A stretch of DNA of 64,000 nt from Streptomyces cinnamoneus (GTDB lineage Bacteria; Actinomycetota; Actinomycetes; Streptomycetales; Streptomycetaceae). A model generated the notes under the pieces. The model made no database searches, was not told where the DNA came from, and saw only the letters and a program-made list of their open reading frames with translations. The stretch spans positions 2,604,001-2,668,000 of the forward strand of contig NZ_PKFQ01000001.1 of the NCBI RefSeq assembly GCF_002939475.1, written 5' to 3'. The translations under genes and the position numbers were made by a program. This document shows, one piece after another, positions 9,203 to 19,997 of the stretch; position 1 is the stretch's first letter; the number at the start of each line of letters is the position of its first letter.

Positions 9203-9885
9203 CGACGCCCCCAACTCCGTTCATGAACAACACTCTTGACCTGTCCGCCGTCTCCGGCATCGACGACCCCTGATCGCATGGTGACGCGAGCGGGGACGGA
9301 CCACGACCCTCGAATCGAGCACGGGGTACGCGTCCTGCGTACCACAGCGGCCGGGAGCCGCCTCCGCCTGTCCTGGACGACATTAACGAAGAACGGACGA
9401 CCAGGAAGAAGGAGACCAACCGAAAGTCCGCGTTCGAGCGACCGCGAGAAGACATCGGAGCCAAGTGCACGGCACCCGGTCGGGATAAATTCGCAAAACT
9501 GTACGAAGAGCATCGCGCAGGCGTCCGGGAGAAGCGCGAGATCACTCGACCGGATGGCGCCACCGGCCGGATCATCGTGCTTCCGCGGCTTCCGGCCCGT
9601 CGGCATGGACGACGAGAGCCTCCCAGGATGGGCACTGTTGGGGCAGGTGTGACGAGTGGGGGGACGGCCCCACCCACGGCGACATTCCCTTTCCGCGGCC
9701 GGAGGGTGGCCGGGTCGTGACGTGTCACCCCTCCGCGACGTCCATCGACTCTCTTGCCTCATGACGTCGAATCTGCTGCGAGTCGATGCGAAGACCATCA
9801 CCGCCATGGCGCAAACCGATCGGCTTCGGATGCAGCCGCGATACGTTCGTTGTATCCACCACCGATCAAACACAAAGAGGACTCC
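9203..9885. other. Non-coding or degraded stretch with lower GC
   Basis: Nearly 700 bases without a convincing gene. Frame 9274-9720 is open and encodes a charged stretch, but it has no usual start codon before the GTG near 9575, and its third-position GC is lower than in neighbouring genes. Promoters for the leftward RDD gene and the rightward rubredoxin must be here. Confidence 0.4.
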
Positions 9886-10056
9886 ATGGAATACAAAAGC
9901 TGGATGTGCCCGATTTGCGGATGGCTCTACGAGGAAGAAATGGGACTTCCGGAAGAGGCCATTGCCCGGGGGACGCGGTGGGTGGATGTGCCCGCCGACT
10001 GGACGTGCCCTGAAAGTGGGAACCCCAAGAAGGATTTCGAGATGGTCCAGGTCTGA
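9886..10056 (+). CDS. Rubredoxin-like protein lacking one iron ligand
   Basis: A 56-residue rubredoxin fold: Cys8 and Cys11 in CPICGWLY, an acidic loop, and WTCPESG near the end. Rubredoxins hold one iron with four cysteines in two CxxC-G motifs. Here Cys41 is present, but the fourth position (44) is serine. The rest, including the DVPADWTCP block and FEMVQV end, is fully rubredoxin-like. The start has AAAGAGG upstream. No alkane hydroxylase or reductase gene is adjacent. It may bind iron differently, bind another metal, or be non-functional; a base error (AGT for TGT) would also explain it. Confidence 0.85.
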   Translation: MEYKSWMCPICGWLYEEEMGLPEEAIARGTRWVDVPADWTCPESGNPKKDFEMVQV

Positions 10057-10518
10057 ACCCACCGCCCCGGGGCACCCGCGGCCCACCGGACAGCCCGGAG
10101 AAAACGCCGGCGACGGGTCCTTCCGCCGAGACAAGCAAATGGTCCGGTTCCAGCGCCCGGGCACGCCACGGGCCCCCGTATCTCCCAGTCGCCCGGCCCC
10201 GCGCCCCAAGAAAGGCCCGGAACAGCCTTTGCCGGCAGCACGGCACCCTTGGTCGGGTCCCCTTGACCGGCCGGCTGCGCGTGCGAACTCCGAGCGCTCA
10301 CTGAACGGCCCCTGCCTTTACGTGCCTCTCCCCGGGGCCGGACCACTCACACGTGCGACTGTCCCGCCGCCCGGAAAAAAATCCCGCCGGTCACGTGAAG
10401 CCGCGTCATGACCCGGGCTACGCACGCTCTCTACGGTTGCGGGTCCTCGTGCGCGCGGCGTGCCGTGCGGGGCGCGAGGAGCCGTGCACCGAGGAAGCAC
10501 GGCAGAGAGGGCGCACTG
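10057..10518. other. Intergenic region between rubredoxin and ssgG
   Basis: About 460 bases in which I see no gene, RNA or clear hairpin. The region near 10370-10500 probably carries the ssgG promoter, but no boxes can be assigned with confidence. Confidence 0.4.
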
Positions 10519-10935
10519 ATGCACATCGTGGTGGAACGATCGCTGGACCTCGACATGGTGCTGTCGGCGGGGCGCAGCATCCCGGTACCGGCCCGGCTGA
10601 GCTATCGCTCGGCCGATCCGCTGGCCGTCCACATCACCTTCCACGTCCGCTCGGACAGGCCGGTGACCTGGACCTTCGCCAGGGACCTGCTGGTGGAGGG
10701 GGTGTTCCGGGCGGTCGGCGAGGGGGATGTGCGGGTGTTCCCGGGCATGGAGGCGGGACGGGCGGTGGTGGGCGTGGCGCTGTCCTCGCCGGAGGGACGG
10801 GCCCTGCTCAGGGCGCCCGCGGGCCCGCTGGCCCAGTGGCTGGAACGGACGTTGCGGGCGGTGCCGGCGGGGGCGGAGCGCGGGTGGCTCGCGCTCGACG
10901 AGGGCCTGGCGGAGCTGCTGGCCTCCGGCGCGTGA
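10519..10935 (+). CDS. ssgG: SsgA-like sporulation protein SsgG
   Basis: SsgA-like proteins occur only in sporulating actinomycetes and control septum placement and peptidoglycan processing. The 138-residue protein shows the family pattern: a beta-rich start, LSYRSADPLAVHITFH, VTWTFARDLLVEG and a C-terminal helix after PAGPLAQWLERTL. The position downstream of the RDD genes and next to the GlcD-type oxidase fits ssgG, the paralogue known in S. coelicolor to affect correct septum localisation. Calling it ssgG rather than another paralogue rests on gene order. ATG at 10519 with GAGAGG upstream. Confidence 0.88.
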   Translation: MHIVVERSLDLDMVLSAGRSIPVPARLSYRSADPLAVHITFHVRSDRPVTWTFARDLLVEGVFRAVGEGDVRVFPGMEAGRAVVGVALSSPEGRALLRAPAGPLAQWLERTLRAVPAGAERGWLALDEGLAELLASGA

Positions 10936-10979
10936 GCGGGGGCTGGAGGAGGGAGCGGGAGTGGCCCCTTCGGGTGCGG

Positions 10980-12389
10980 TCAGGTGGCGGCGGGGAACCC
11001 GATGGAGTGATCGCCGGGAACGTCCAGCACCTTGCCGGGGTTGAGCAGCCCGAGCGGGTCGAAGACGGCCTTGATGCCGCGCTGCACCTCCATGGCGACG
11101 GGGCCCGCCTCGCGGGCCAGCCACTCCTTCTTCAGCAGGCCCACGCCGTGCTCGCCGGTGATGGTGCCGCCCAGCTCCAGGCCCAGCGCCATGATCTCCT
11201 CGAAGGAGGCGCGGGCCCGCCGCGCCTCGTCGGGGTCGGCGGGGTCGAAGCAGACGACGGGGTGGGTGTTGCCGTCGCCGGCGTGCGCGCACACGCCGAT
11301 CGTCAGGTCGTGCGCGCGGGCGATGGCGGCGGTGCCCTCCAGCATGGCGGCGAGCTGCGAGCGCGGCACGCACACGTCGTCGATCATCGTGGCGGGCCGG
11401 AGCCTCTCCAGGGCGGGCAGGGCCAGCCGGCGGGCTTCGAGCAGCAGGTCGGACTCGGCCGCGTCCTCGGCGGGGACGACCTCGGTGGCTCCGGCGTCCG
11501 TGCACAGGGCGGCGACGGCGGCGAGGTCGGGGGCGGGGTCGGGGGTGTCGAAGGCGGCGAGGAGGAGGGCCTCGGTCGTCTCCGGAAGGCCCATCTTGGC
11601 CAGGGAGTTGACGGCCTGGACACAGGTGCGGTCCATCAGCTCCAGCAGGGACGGCGCGTGGCCGCGCGCCATGATCTGCCGTACGGCCTCGCACGCCGCC
11701 GCGGCGGACGGGAACTCTGCGGCCAGGGCGAGCTGCGCGGGAGGGGCCGGCCGGAGCGCCAGGACGGCCCGTACGACCACGCCCAGACTGCCCTCGGAGC
11801 CGACGAACAGGCGGGTGAGGTCGTAGCCGGCGACACCCTTGGCGGTGCGGCGGCCGGTGGTCAGCAGCCGGCCGTCGGCGAGGACCACGTCGAGGCCGAG
11901 GACGTATTCGGCGGTGACCCCGTACTTGACGCAGCACAGCCCGCCGGAGGCGGTGCCGATGTTGCCGCCGATCGTGCACTGCTCCCAGCTGGAGGGGTCC
12001 GGCGGGTAGCAGAGGCCGTGTTCGGCGACGGCGCGGGAGAGGACGGCGTTGACGACGCCCGGCTCGACGACCGCGATCCGCTCGACGGGGTCGATCTCCA
12101 GGATCCGGTCCATCTTGACGAGGGAGAGGACGATGCAGCCGTCCGTGGCGTTGGCGGCCCCGGACAGGCCCGTGCGGGCGCCCTGCGGCACGACGGGCAC
12201 GCGCAGGGCGGTGGCCGTCCGCAGGACGTGCTGCACCTGTTCGACGGTGCGGGGCAGGACGACCACGGCCGGGGCGCCGGCGGCGCAGAAGCCCGCCATG
12301 TCGCGTCCGTAGGAGCCGGTGACGTCGGGGTCGGTGAGGACGGCCTCGGCGGGCAGCCCTTCGCGCAGGAGCTCGGTCAGATCGCCCAT
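10980..12389 (-). CDS. FAD-linked oxidoreductase, GlcD type
   Basis: A 469-residue member of the GlcD/lactate dehydrogenase flavoprotein family that oxidises 2-hydroxy acids such as glycolate or D-lactate. The N-terminal FAD-binding PCMH domain includes VPVVPQGARTGLSG, PSSWEQCTIGGNIGTASGG and GVAGYDLTRLFVGSEGSLG. The C-terminal cap domain ends with the HAGDGNTHPV and GTITGEHGVG motifs that bind cofactor and substrate. The substrate cannot be told from sequence. It stands between ssgG (convergent) and hppD (same strand, 65 bp upstream). Confidence 0.92.
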   Translation of the reverse strand: MGDLTELLREGLPAEAVLTDPDVTGSYGRDMAGFCAAGAPAVVVLPRTVEQVQHVLRTATALRVPVVPQGARTGLSGAANATDGCIVLSLVKMDRILEIDPVERIAVVEPGVVNAVLSRAVAEHGLCYPPDPSSWEQCTIGGNIGTASGGLCCVKYGVTAEYVLGLDVVLADGRLLTTGRRTAKGVAGYDLTRLFVGSEGSLGVVVRAVLALRPAPPAQLALAAEFPSAAAACEAVRQIMARGHAPSLLELMDRTCVQAVNSLAKMGLPETTEALLLAAFDTPDPAPDLAAVAALCTDAGATEVVPAEDAAESDLLLEARRLALPALERLRPATMIDDVCVPRSQLAAMLEGTAAIARAHDLTIGVCAHAGDGNTHPVVCFDPADPDEARRARASFEEIMALGLELGGTITGEHGVGLLKKEWLAREAGPVAMEVQRGIKAVFDPLGLLNPGKVLDVPGDHSIGFPAAT

Positions 12390-12454
12390 GCCCTCACCCT
12401 GCCACCCGGGGGCGGCAGGGGGAAGATCGCGAACGCGTCAGGGGTGCGGGACCG

Positions 12455-14189
<1,735 letters not shown>

Positions 14190-14262
14190 GGGCTTCAGGA
14201 CCTGGGGCTTGAGGACTGCGGGCCGGGGACCGCGCCGGGGGCGGGGGCGTGCCGCCGCGTGC

Positions 14263-15087
14263 CTACGACCCGCAGGTGGGCACGCGCTGCCCGGCCGCCA
14301 GGTTCCGCAGGGACGACACGGCGTCCTTGAGGTCGGTCACCGGGATCAGCCGCATGCCCTTGGGCAGCTCGGCCTGCGCGTCCGAGCACTCCCCCTTGGG
14401 CACGAGGAAGACGGTGGCGCCGTCCCGCCCGGCCGCCTGCGTCTTGAGGGAGACGCCGCCGACCGCGCCGACCGTGCCGTCCGGCTCGATGGTGCCGGTG
14501 CCGGCGATGCTGCGCCCGCCGGTCAGGTCGCCGCCGCGGCCGTCGCCGTCGAGCTTGTCGATGATGCCGAGCGCGAAGAGCAGCCCGGCGCTGGGGCCGC
14601 CGACGTCGGCGAGGCTGAGGTCGACCTTCACGTCGCCGGGCGACCGGTGGAGGTAGCGCAGGGCGGCCTGGGAGGCGGCGTCCTGGGACTTCTCCATCTC
14701 GGCGACGTTGTGCCGCTCGATCTGCTCGTCGGACTGGCCGGCGGGGTAGACGGAACCGCGCGGCATCACGGCCCGGTCGGTGCGGAACCAGCTGTCGGCC
14801 ACGTCGCCCAGGCTGACGTCCGTGCCGGGGCCGGTGGCCTCGATGGTGGTCATGCGCAGTTGCCCGGTGGTCCGGCGGGTCTCCGCCCCGGTGATGGTGA
14901 TCACCGGCTTGTTCTTGTGCTCGCCGAGCACGTTCGCCGTGGTCGACCCCGGCTGGGCGATGACGAAGGGCAGCGGCACCGACGCGGCCACCGCGAGCAG
15001 GGCGACGACGGGCACGGCACAGAGGGCGAGCGTACGGGTGCGCTTGTTCTTCGCGGCCGCCGGCGCGGACGGGGTCTCAGCTGGCAT
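14263..15087 (-). CDS. Membrane-anchored Lon-like (S16) protease, YlbL type
   Basis: A 274-residue protein with a basic N-terminus and one membrane helix (residues 18-44). An extracytoplasmic region is followed by a Lon-type proteolytic domain. The catalytic dyad is visible: Ser166 in VGGPSAGLLFALG and Lys215 in GGVSLKTQAA. There is no ATPase domain, so it is a stand-alone extracellular relative of Lon, like Bacillus YlbL. A PDZ domain usually found in this family is not obvious. No partner genes are adjacent. Confidence 0.85.
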   Translation of the reverse strand: MPAETPSAPAAAKNKRTRTLALCAVPVVALLAVAASVPLPFVIAQPGSTTANVLGEHKNKPVITITGAETRRTTGQLRMTTIEATGPGTDVSLGDVADSWFRTDRAVMPRGSVYPAGQSDEQIERHNVAEMEKSQDAASQAALRYLHRSPGDVKVDLSLADVGGPSAGLLFALGIIDKLDGDGRGGDLTGGRSIAGTGTIEPDGTVGAVGGVSLKTQAAGRDGATVFLVPKGECSDAQAELPKGMRLIPVTDLKDAVSSLRNLAAGQRVPTCGS

Positions 15088-15233
15088 GCTGCGAATCTAG
15101 TTGACGCGTGAGTCGGCCGCGGCACGTGGGCGGCCCGGTGGGGGCGGGCCACGAGCGGCCCGGGTGCCGGACGCGGGCGGCCAGGGCCGCCCGCGGCCGG
15201 TGCCGGCGCCGGCCGGAGGCCGGCACGCCGGGG

Positions 15234-15875
15234 CTACCGCAGCGCGTCCGCCACCTCCTTCGCCGCCTCCATGACCCGGGGCCCGACCCGCTGGGGGATC
15301 GTGTCGGCGAGCATGACCACGCCGACGCTCCCCTCGATCCCGCTCACGCCGAGCAGGGGCGCCGCCGCCCCGCTCGCCCCGGCCTCCAGTTCGCCGTGGG
15401 TGAGCGCGTACCCGGGGTCGTCGACCTCGCCCCGGCGGGCGGCGAGTATCGCCCGGCCGGCCGCGCCACGGTCCAGGGGGTGCCGGAACCCGGCGCGGTA
15501 GGCCACGTGGTAGTCGGTCCAGGTCGGCTCGACGACGGCGACCGCGAGCGCCTCGGCGCCGTCGACGAGGGTGAGATGGGCGGTGGCCCCTATGTCCTCG
15601 GCCAGCGATCTCAGGGCGGGCAGGGCCGCCTCCCGCACCAGCGGGTGCACCTGCCTGCCGAGCCTGAGCACGCCGAGGCCCACCCTGGCCCGGCCGCCGA
15701 TGTCGCGGCGCACGAACGCGTGCTGTTCCAGGGTGGCCAGCAGACGGTAGACGACCGTGCGATTGACGCCGAGCTTGGTGGACAGCTCGGTGACGGTCAG
15801 ACCGTGATCGGTGTCGGCGAGCAGTTTGAGGACGCGCAGTCCTCTGTCGAGCGTCTGCGAAGTCTCCGCGGTCAC
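15234..15875 (-). CDS. IclR family transcriptional regulator
   Basis: A 213-residue regulator with an N-terminal winged helix (TLDRGLRVLKLLADTDHGLT, then VNRTVVYRLLATLEQ) and a C-terminal IclR effector-binding domain. GTG at 15875 has the strong site GGAGGAGGG upstream. The target is unclear: the nearest genes on either side are not an obvious catabolic operon. Confidence 0.9.
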   Translation of the reverse strand: MTAETSQTLDRGLRVLKLLADTDHGLTVTELSTKLGVNRTVVYRLLATLEQHAFVRRDIGGRARVGLGVLRLGRQVHPLVREAALPALRSLAEDIGATAHLTLVDGAEALAVAVVEPTWTDYHVAYRAGFRHPLDRGAAGRAILAARRGEVDDPGYALTHGELEAGASGAAAPLLGVSGIEGSVGVVMLADTIPQRVGPRVMEAAKEVADALR

Positions 15876-16298
15876 GACGCCCCTCCTCCGATGAGGGCGG
15901 CCCTCGTCACGGTGGGGTGCGCCGCCGGTCCCGTCCGGCAGCGCGCGAAGAGAGGCCGCCGGTGGTTTGACGCATGGTCCGGCTGCGCTCCGCGGCGGCG
16001 CTGCCACGGGGCGTGTGCGTGACCGGCACCGTAGCGCCGCCGGTCCGCTCAGCGGAAGAGTCTGCCCACAATCCGGGCATGGCGCGGGGAAAACACGGGA
16101 CTTGGGCGCAGAGGTGGGACGACGCGCCGCGGAGATGCGGCAGGCCGGCCGGGGTCGCCGGCGGCCTGCCGCCCGTGCGGAGGCGCCCCTGCCCCGCGCT
16201 CGGCGGCCGTCGCGGACGGGTGATCACGCCCGTGTCCGCGCTGCCGCGCTGCCGGCTGCCGCAGAGGGCTGATCACGCCCGTATCCGCCCTCCGCACG
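15876..16298. other. Intergenic region upstream of the IclR gene
   Basis: About 420 GC-rich bases. The short motif TGATCACGCCCGT occurs twice (near 16220 and 16270), separated by about 50 bp. No gene is convincing. The left part must contain the IclR promoter. Confidence 0.4.
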
Positions 16299-16335
16299 GC
16301 GGCGGGGCCCGGACGTGTCGTCCGGGCCCCGCCGC
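16299..16335 (-). terminator. Strong hairpin terminator of the helicase gene
   Basis: A perfect 16-bp inverted repeat (arms 16299-16314 and 16320-16335, both built on GGGGCCCGGAC) with a 5-base loop. It lies 10 bases past the helicase stop codon. Confidence 0.75.
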
Positions 16336-16345
16336 GTCGCTCAGG

Positions 16346-18133
16346 TCACTTCATGCGGGTGGCCCACTCGCGCACCTTGTTGATGCGTTCGGTGAGCTGC
16401 CCCGCCGTGGCCTCCGCCGACGGCGGACCGCCGCAGACCCGGCGCAGCTCCGTGTGGATCACACCGTGCGGCTTGCCGCTCTGGTGGACGTACGCGCCGA
16501 CGAGGGTGTTGAGCTGCTTGCGCAGCTCCAGCAGCTCCTTGTGCGTGACCACCGGCCGCCGCTCGGCCGGGATCTCCAGGAGGTCGGCCTGCTCGTCCGG
16601 CTTGCGGCGGCTGTGCGCGATCTGCCGGGCCTGCCGCTTCTGGAGCAGCAGCTGCACCTGCTCGGGCTCCAGCAGGCCGGGGATGCCGAGGTAGTCCTGC
16701 TCCTCCTCGCTGCCCGGATGGGCCTGCATGCCGAACTCGGCGCCGTCGTAGAGGACCCGGTCGAAAACGGCGTCGGACTCCAGGGCCTCGAAGGGCAGCA
16801 TGTCCTGCTCGCCGGTGTCCTCGTCCTGCTGCTTGTTCGCCTCGTCCATCTCCTTCTCGGACTCGGCGTACGGATCCTCCTCGCCCTCCTTCTTGGGCTT
16901 GTCGAGGACGTGGTCCCGCTCGACCTCCATCTCGTTGGCGAAGGTCAGCAGCGTCGGGATCGTCGGCACGAAGACGGAGGCGGTCTCACCGCGCCGCCGG
17001 GAGCGCACGAAGCGGCCGACGGCCTGGGCGAAGAACAGCGGCGTGGAGATCGTCGTCGCGTACACGCCGACCGCGAGGCGCGGCACGTCCACGCCCTCGG
17101 ACACCATACGGACGGCGACCATCCACCGGGAGCCGTCCTGCGAGAAGTCGTCGATGCGCTGGGAGGCGCCGCTGTCGTCGGACAGGACGAGCGTGGCGCC
17201 CTCACCGGTGATCTCCCGGATGAGCTTGGCGTAGGCGCGGGCCGACTCCTGGTCGGAGGCGATGACGAGCGCGCCGGCGTCGGGGATCGACTTGCGCACC
17301 TCGGTCAGCCGCTGGTCGGCGGCGCGCAGCACGTTCGGCATCCAGTCGCCGCGCGGGTCGAGGGCGGTGCGCCACGCCTGCGAGATCGCGTCCTTGGTCA
17401 TCGGCTCGCCGAGCCGGGCCTCCAGCTCGTCGCCCGCCTTGGTGCGCCAGCGCATGTTGCCGCTGTACGAGAGGAAGATGACCGGCCGCACGACGCCGTC
17501 GCCCAGCGCGTTGCCGTAGCCGTAGGTGTAGTCGGCGGCGGAGCGGCGGATGCCGTCGTTGCCCTCTTCGTAGGTGACGAAGGGGATGGGGTTGGTGTCG
17601 GAACGGAAGGGGGTGCCGGTGAGGGCGAGCCGCCGGGTGGCCGGCTCGAACGCCTCCAGGCACGCCTCGCCCCAGGACTTGGAGTCGCCGGCGTGGTGGA
17701 TCTCGTCGAGGATGACGAGCGTCTTGCGCTGCTCGCAGCGGTTGCGGTGCAGCATGGGCCGCACGCCCACACCGGCGTAGGTCACGGCGACGCCGTGGTA
17801 CTCGCGGCCCAGCGGGCCCGCGCTGTACTCCGGGTCGAGCTTGATGCCTATGCGGGCGGCGGCCTCCGCCCACTGCTTCTTCAGGTGCTCGGTGGGCGCG
17901 ACCACGGTCACCTGCTGGACGACGTGGTGGTGCAGCAGCCAGGACGCGAGGGTGAGGGCGAAGGTGGTCTTTCCGGCGCCCGGGGTGGCCACGGCGAGGA
18001 AGTCGCGCGGCTGCGTCTGGATGTACTTCCCCATCGCGCCCTCCTGCCAGGCGCGCAGCTTGTTCGCGGTACCCCAAGGGGCCCGGCCGGGGAAAGCGGG
18101 CGAGAGATGGTGGTTCGCGGTGGTGGTAGTCAC
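16346..18133 (-). CDS. DEAD/DEAH-box (superfamily 2) helicase
   Basis: A 595-residue helicase of unknown target. Walker A PGAGKTT lies at 51-57, the DEIH box (LVILDEIHHAGD) at 143-146, motif III-like LALTGTPFRSDT follows, and domain 2 has MVSEGVDVPRLAVGV and QAVGRFVRSRR. A lysine/glutamate-rich linker (about 420-450) precedes a helical C-terminal region. The organisation resembles XPB/UvsW-type DNA helicases found throughout Streptomyces. It is monocistronic, with a strong terminator. Confidence 0.9.
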   Translation of the reverse strand: MTTTTANHHLSPAFPGRAPWGTANKLRAWQEGAMGKYIQTQPRDFLAVATPGAGKTTFALTLASWLLHHHVVQQVTVVAPTEHLKKQWAEAAARIGIKLDPEYSAGPLGREYHGVAVTYAGVGVRPMLHRNRCEQRKTLVILDEIHHAGDSKSWGEACLEAFEPATRRLALTGTPFRSDTNPIPFVTYEEGNDGIRRSAADYTYGYGNALGDGVVRPVIFLSYSGNMRWRTKAGDELEARLGEPMTKDAISQAWRTALDPRGDWMPNVLRAADQRLTEVRKSIPDAGALVIASDQESARAYAKLIREITGEGATLVLSDDSGASQRIDDFSQDGSRWMVAVRMVSEGVDVPRLAVGVYATTISTPLFFAQAVGRFVRSRRRGETASVFVPTIPTLLTFANEMEVERDHVLDKPKKEGEEDPYAESEKEMDEANKQQDEDTGEQDMLPFEALESDAVFDRVLYDGAEFGMQAHPGSEEEQDYLGIPGLLEPEQVQLLLQKRQARQIAHSRRKPDEQADLLEIPAERRPVVTHKELLELRKQLNTLVGAYVHQSGKPHGVIHTELRRVCGGPPSAEATAGQLTERINKVREWATRMK

Positions 18134-18268
18134 GGTCTCCGTCGGCTGGTCGGCGAATCGGCAACCGCGTCAGCCTACCGGTGCTCCGTGCGCCCTTCGG
18201 GTGGCGCGGACGGGGCTCACCCGAGGGTGGGACCGAGGTCACACGGCGACGCCGGCCGGTCGCGGCGC

Positions 18269-19693
18269 CTACCCGCCGGCCGCCCCTTGGTCCCTCGGCC
18301 TCAGCCGGGTGGCCGCCCACGCGCCGGCCAGCCCGGACGCCGCCGCGAGGGCGAAGACGGCGACGAAGGCGAGGGGCGGGGCCGCCGCGGTGCCGTCTTC
18401 CGCGGCGGCGACGGAGGCGCCGCCGGACGAGACGAAGAGCACACCCGCCAGGCCGACGAGCGTGATGCTGCCGAGCGCGTCGGAGACCTGGAGGGAGGCG
18501 GAGTTGGCGCCCTCCTCACCGGGCCGGGAGAGGCGGAGCGTCAGGACCGAACAGCTGGAGATCGTCAGACCCATGCCGTAGCCGACGAGGAGCCACGAGA
18601 GGGCCACCAGACCCACGGGCACCGCGTCGATCAGCACCAGCGGCACCGCCGCCACCGCCAGGGCCTGCACGGCCATGCCGAGGGCCGACAGCCGCTCCCG
18701 GTGGCGCTCCAGGCGCGGGCGGCTCTGGGTGTACGAGCCGAGCGCCCAGGTCAGCCCGCCCCCGGTGAGGGACAGCCCGGCGAGCGTGGCCGACATCCCG
18801 CGCTCGGTCACCAGCATCAGCGGGACGAAGGTCTCGGCGGCCAGGAAGGAGCCCTGGGCCAGGCCGCGCAGCAGCAGCACCGACGGCAGACCACGCCCGG
18901 CCCGGAAGGTGCCGGCCGGCAGCAGGCGCAGTACGCACGGCACGAGCAGGGCGAGGCCGGCGACCGCGGGCAGGAGGGACAGCGGCCGCAGCTCCTGCCC
19001 GGCGTACTGCAGGAGGCCGGCGCCCGCGGCGACGCCGAGCGCGAGGAGGACGCGGCGCCCGTCCACCGACCCGGTGCGCTCGGAGGGCGGCAGCTTGCGC
19101 AGGGCCGGCAGCATCACGGCGAGGGGCAGGGCGATCAGCACGGGGATGGCGAGGAAGACCCACCGCCAGCCGACGTTCTCCGTCACCGTGCCCGCCACCA
19201 CCGGCCCGACGATGACCGGCACCACCCACGCCGCCGAGAACGACGCGATCACCGCCGGCCGCAACCGCTCCGGGTAGGCCCGCCCCACGACCACGTAGAG
19301 GGCGACGATCACCAGCCCCGAGCCCAGGCCCTGGACGCCCCGGGCGGCCACGAACATCCACATCCGCTGCGCCGAACCGGCGCCCACCAGCCCGGCGCCG
19401 AAGGCGGCTATGCCGGTGAAGAGGGGCGTCAGCGGGCCGGTGCGGTCGCACCACTCCCCCGACAGCGTCATGGCGAAGAGGCTGGCGGTGAAGAAGGCGG
19501 AGAAGGAGAACGCGTACAGCCCGACGCCGTCGAGCGCGCGGGCCGCGACGGGCATCGCGGTGTTGACGGCGCTGGCTTCGAACGCGATGAGGGAGACGAC
19601 GGTGATGATCCCGAGGGTCAGGGCGCGGTGGCGGCGCCCGAGGACGCCGTCGCCGGTCCCCCGGTCGGCGGCGTCTGCGTCGGTGGCGGTCAT
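18269..19693 (-). CDS. MFS transporter, drug-exporter type
   Basis: A 474-residue integral membrane protein with about 14 hydrophobic helices, like the DHA2 group of drug:proton antiporters. The first helix has the FEASAVNTAMP motif, and motif A-like GEWCDRTGPL and motif C-like VPVIVGPVVAG are present. The substrate is unknown. ATG at 19693. No regulator gene is directly adjacent. Confidence 0.87.
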   Translation of the reverse strand: MTATDADAADRGTGDGVLGRRHRALTLGIITVVSLIAFEASAVNTAMPVAARALDGVGLYAFSFSAFFTASLFAMTLSGEWCDRTGPLTPLFTGIAAFGAGLVGAGSAQRMWMFVAARGVQGLGSGLVIVALYVVVGRAYPERLRPAVIASFSAAWVVPVIVGPVVAGTVTENVGWRWVFLAIPVLIALPLAVMLPALRKLPPSERTGSVDGRRVLLALGVAAGAGLLQYAGQELRPLSLLPAVAGLALLVPCVLRLLPAGTFRAGRGLPSVLLLRGLAQGSFLAAETFVPLMLVTERGMSATLAGLSLTGGGLTWALGSYTQSRPRLERHRERLSALGMAVQALAVAAVPLVLIDAVPVGLVALSWLLVGYGMGLTISSCSVLTLRLSRPGEEGANSASLQVSDALGSITLVGLAGVLFVSSGGASVAAAEDGTAAAPPLAFVAVFALAAASGLAGAWAATRLRPRDQGAAGG

Positions 19694-19997
19694 GGCGAGA
19701 AGCGTAGGAAGCGGAGGGCTCGCGCCGCGCCTGTCCGGCGACCGGACTTCCGTCGTCCGTAAGCCCTACGCCGAAGGGCCGGGAGGCTCTGCGCCGGCGG
19801 ATCCGGGAGGCGCCACGCCGAAGGGCCCGGCGGGGGTCCGCCTACGACCTGCGTCCCTCCAGGCCCGCCCCCGGCCACGACCTGCCCTCGTGCACGACCC
19901 CACGACCCCACCCCCGGCTACGCCCCGGTCGGGGCCCGGCGGTCGTTGCCGGGCCCCGTCCCCTCCTCGGGTTCCGGCGCGGGGAACCGGCCGGACG
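19694..19997. other. Intergenic region without visible features
   Basis: About 300 GC-rich bases between the MFS gene and the yeiH-like gene, both leftward. I see no gene, RNA or strong hairpin. Confidence 0.4.
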
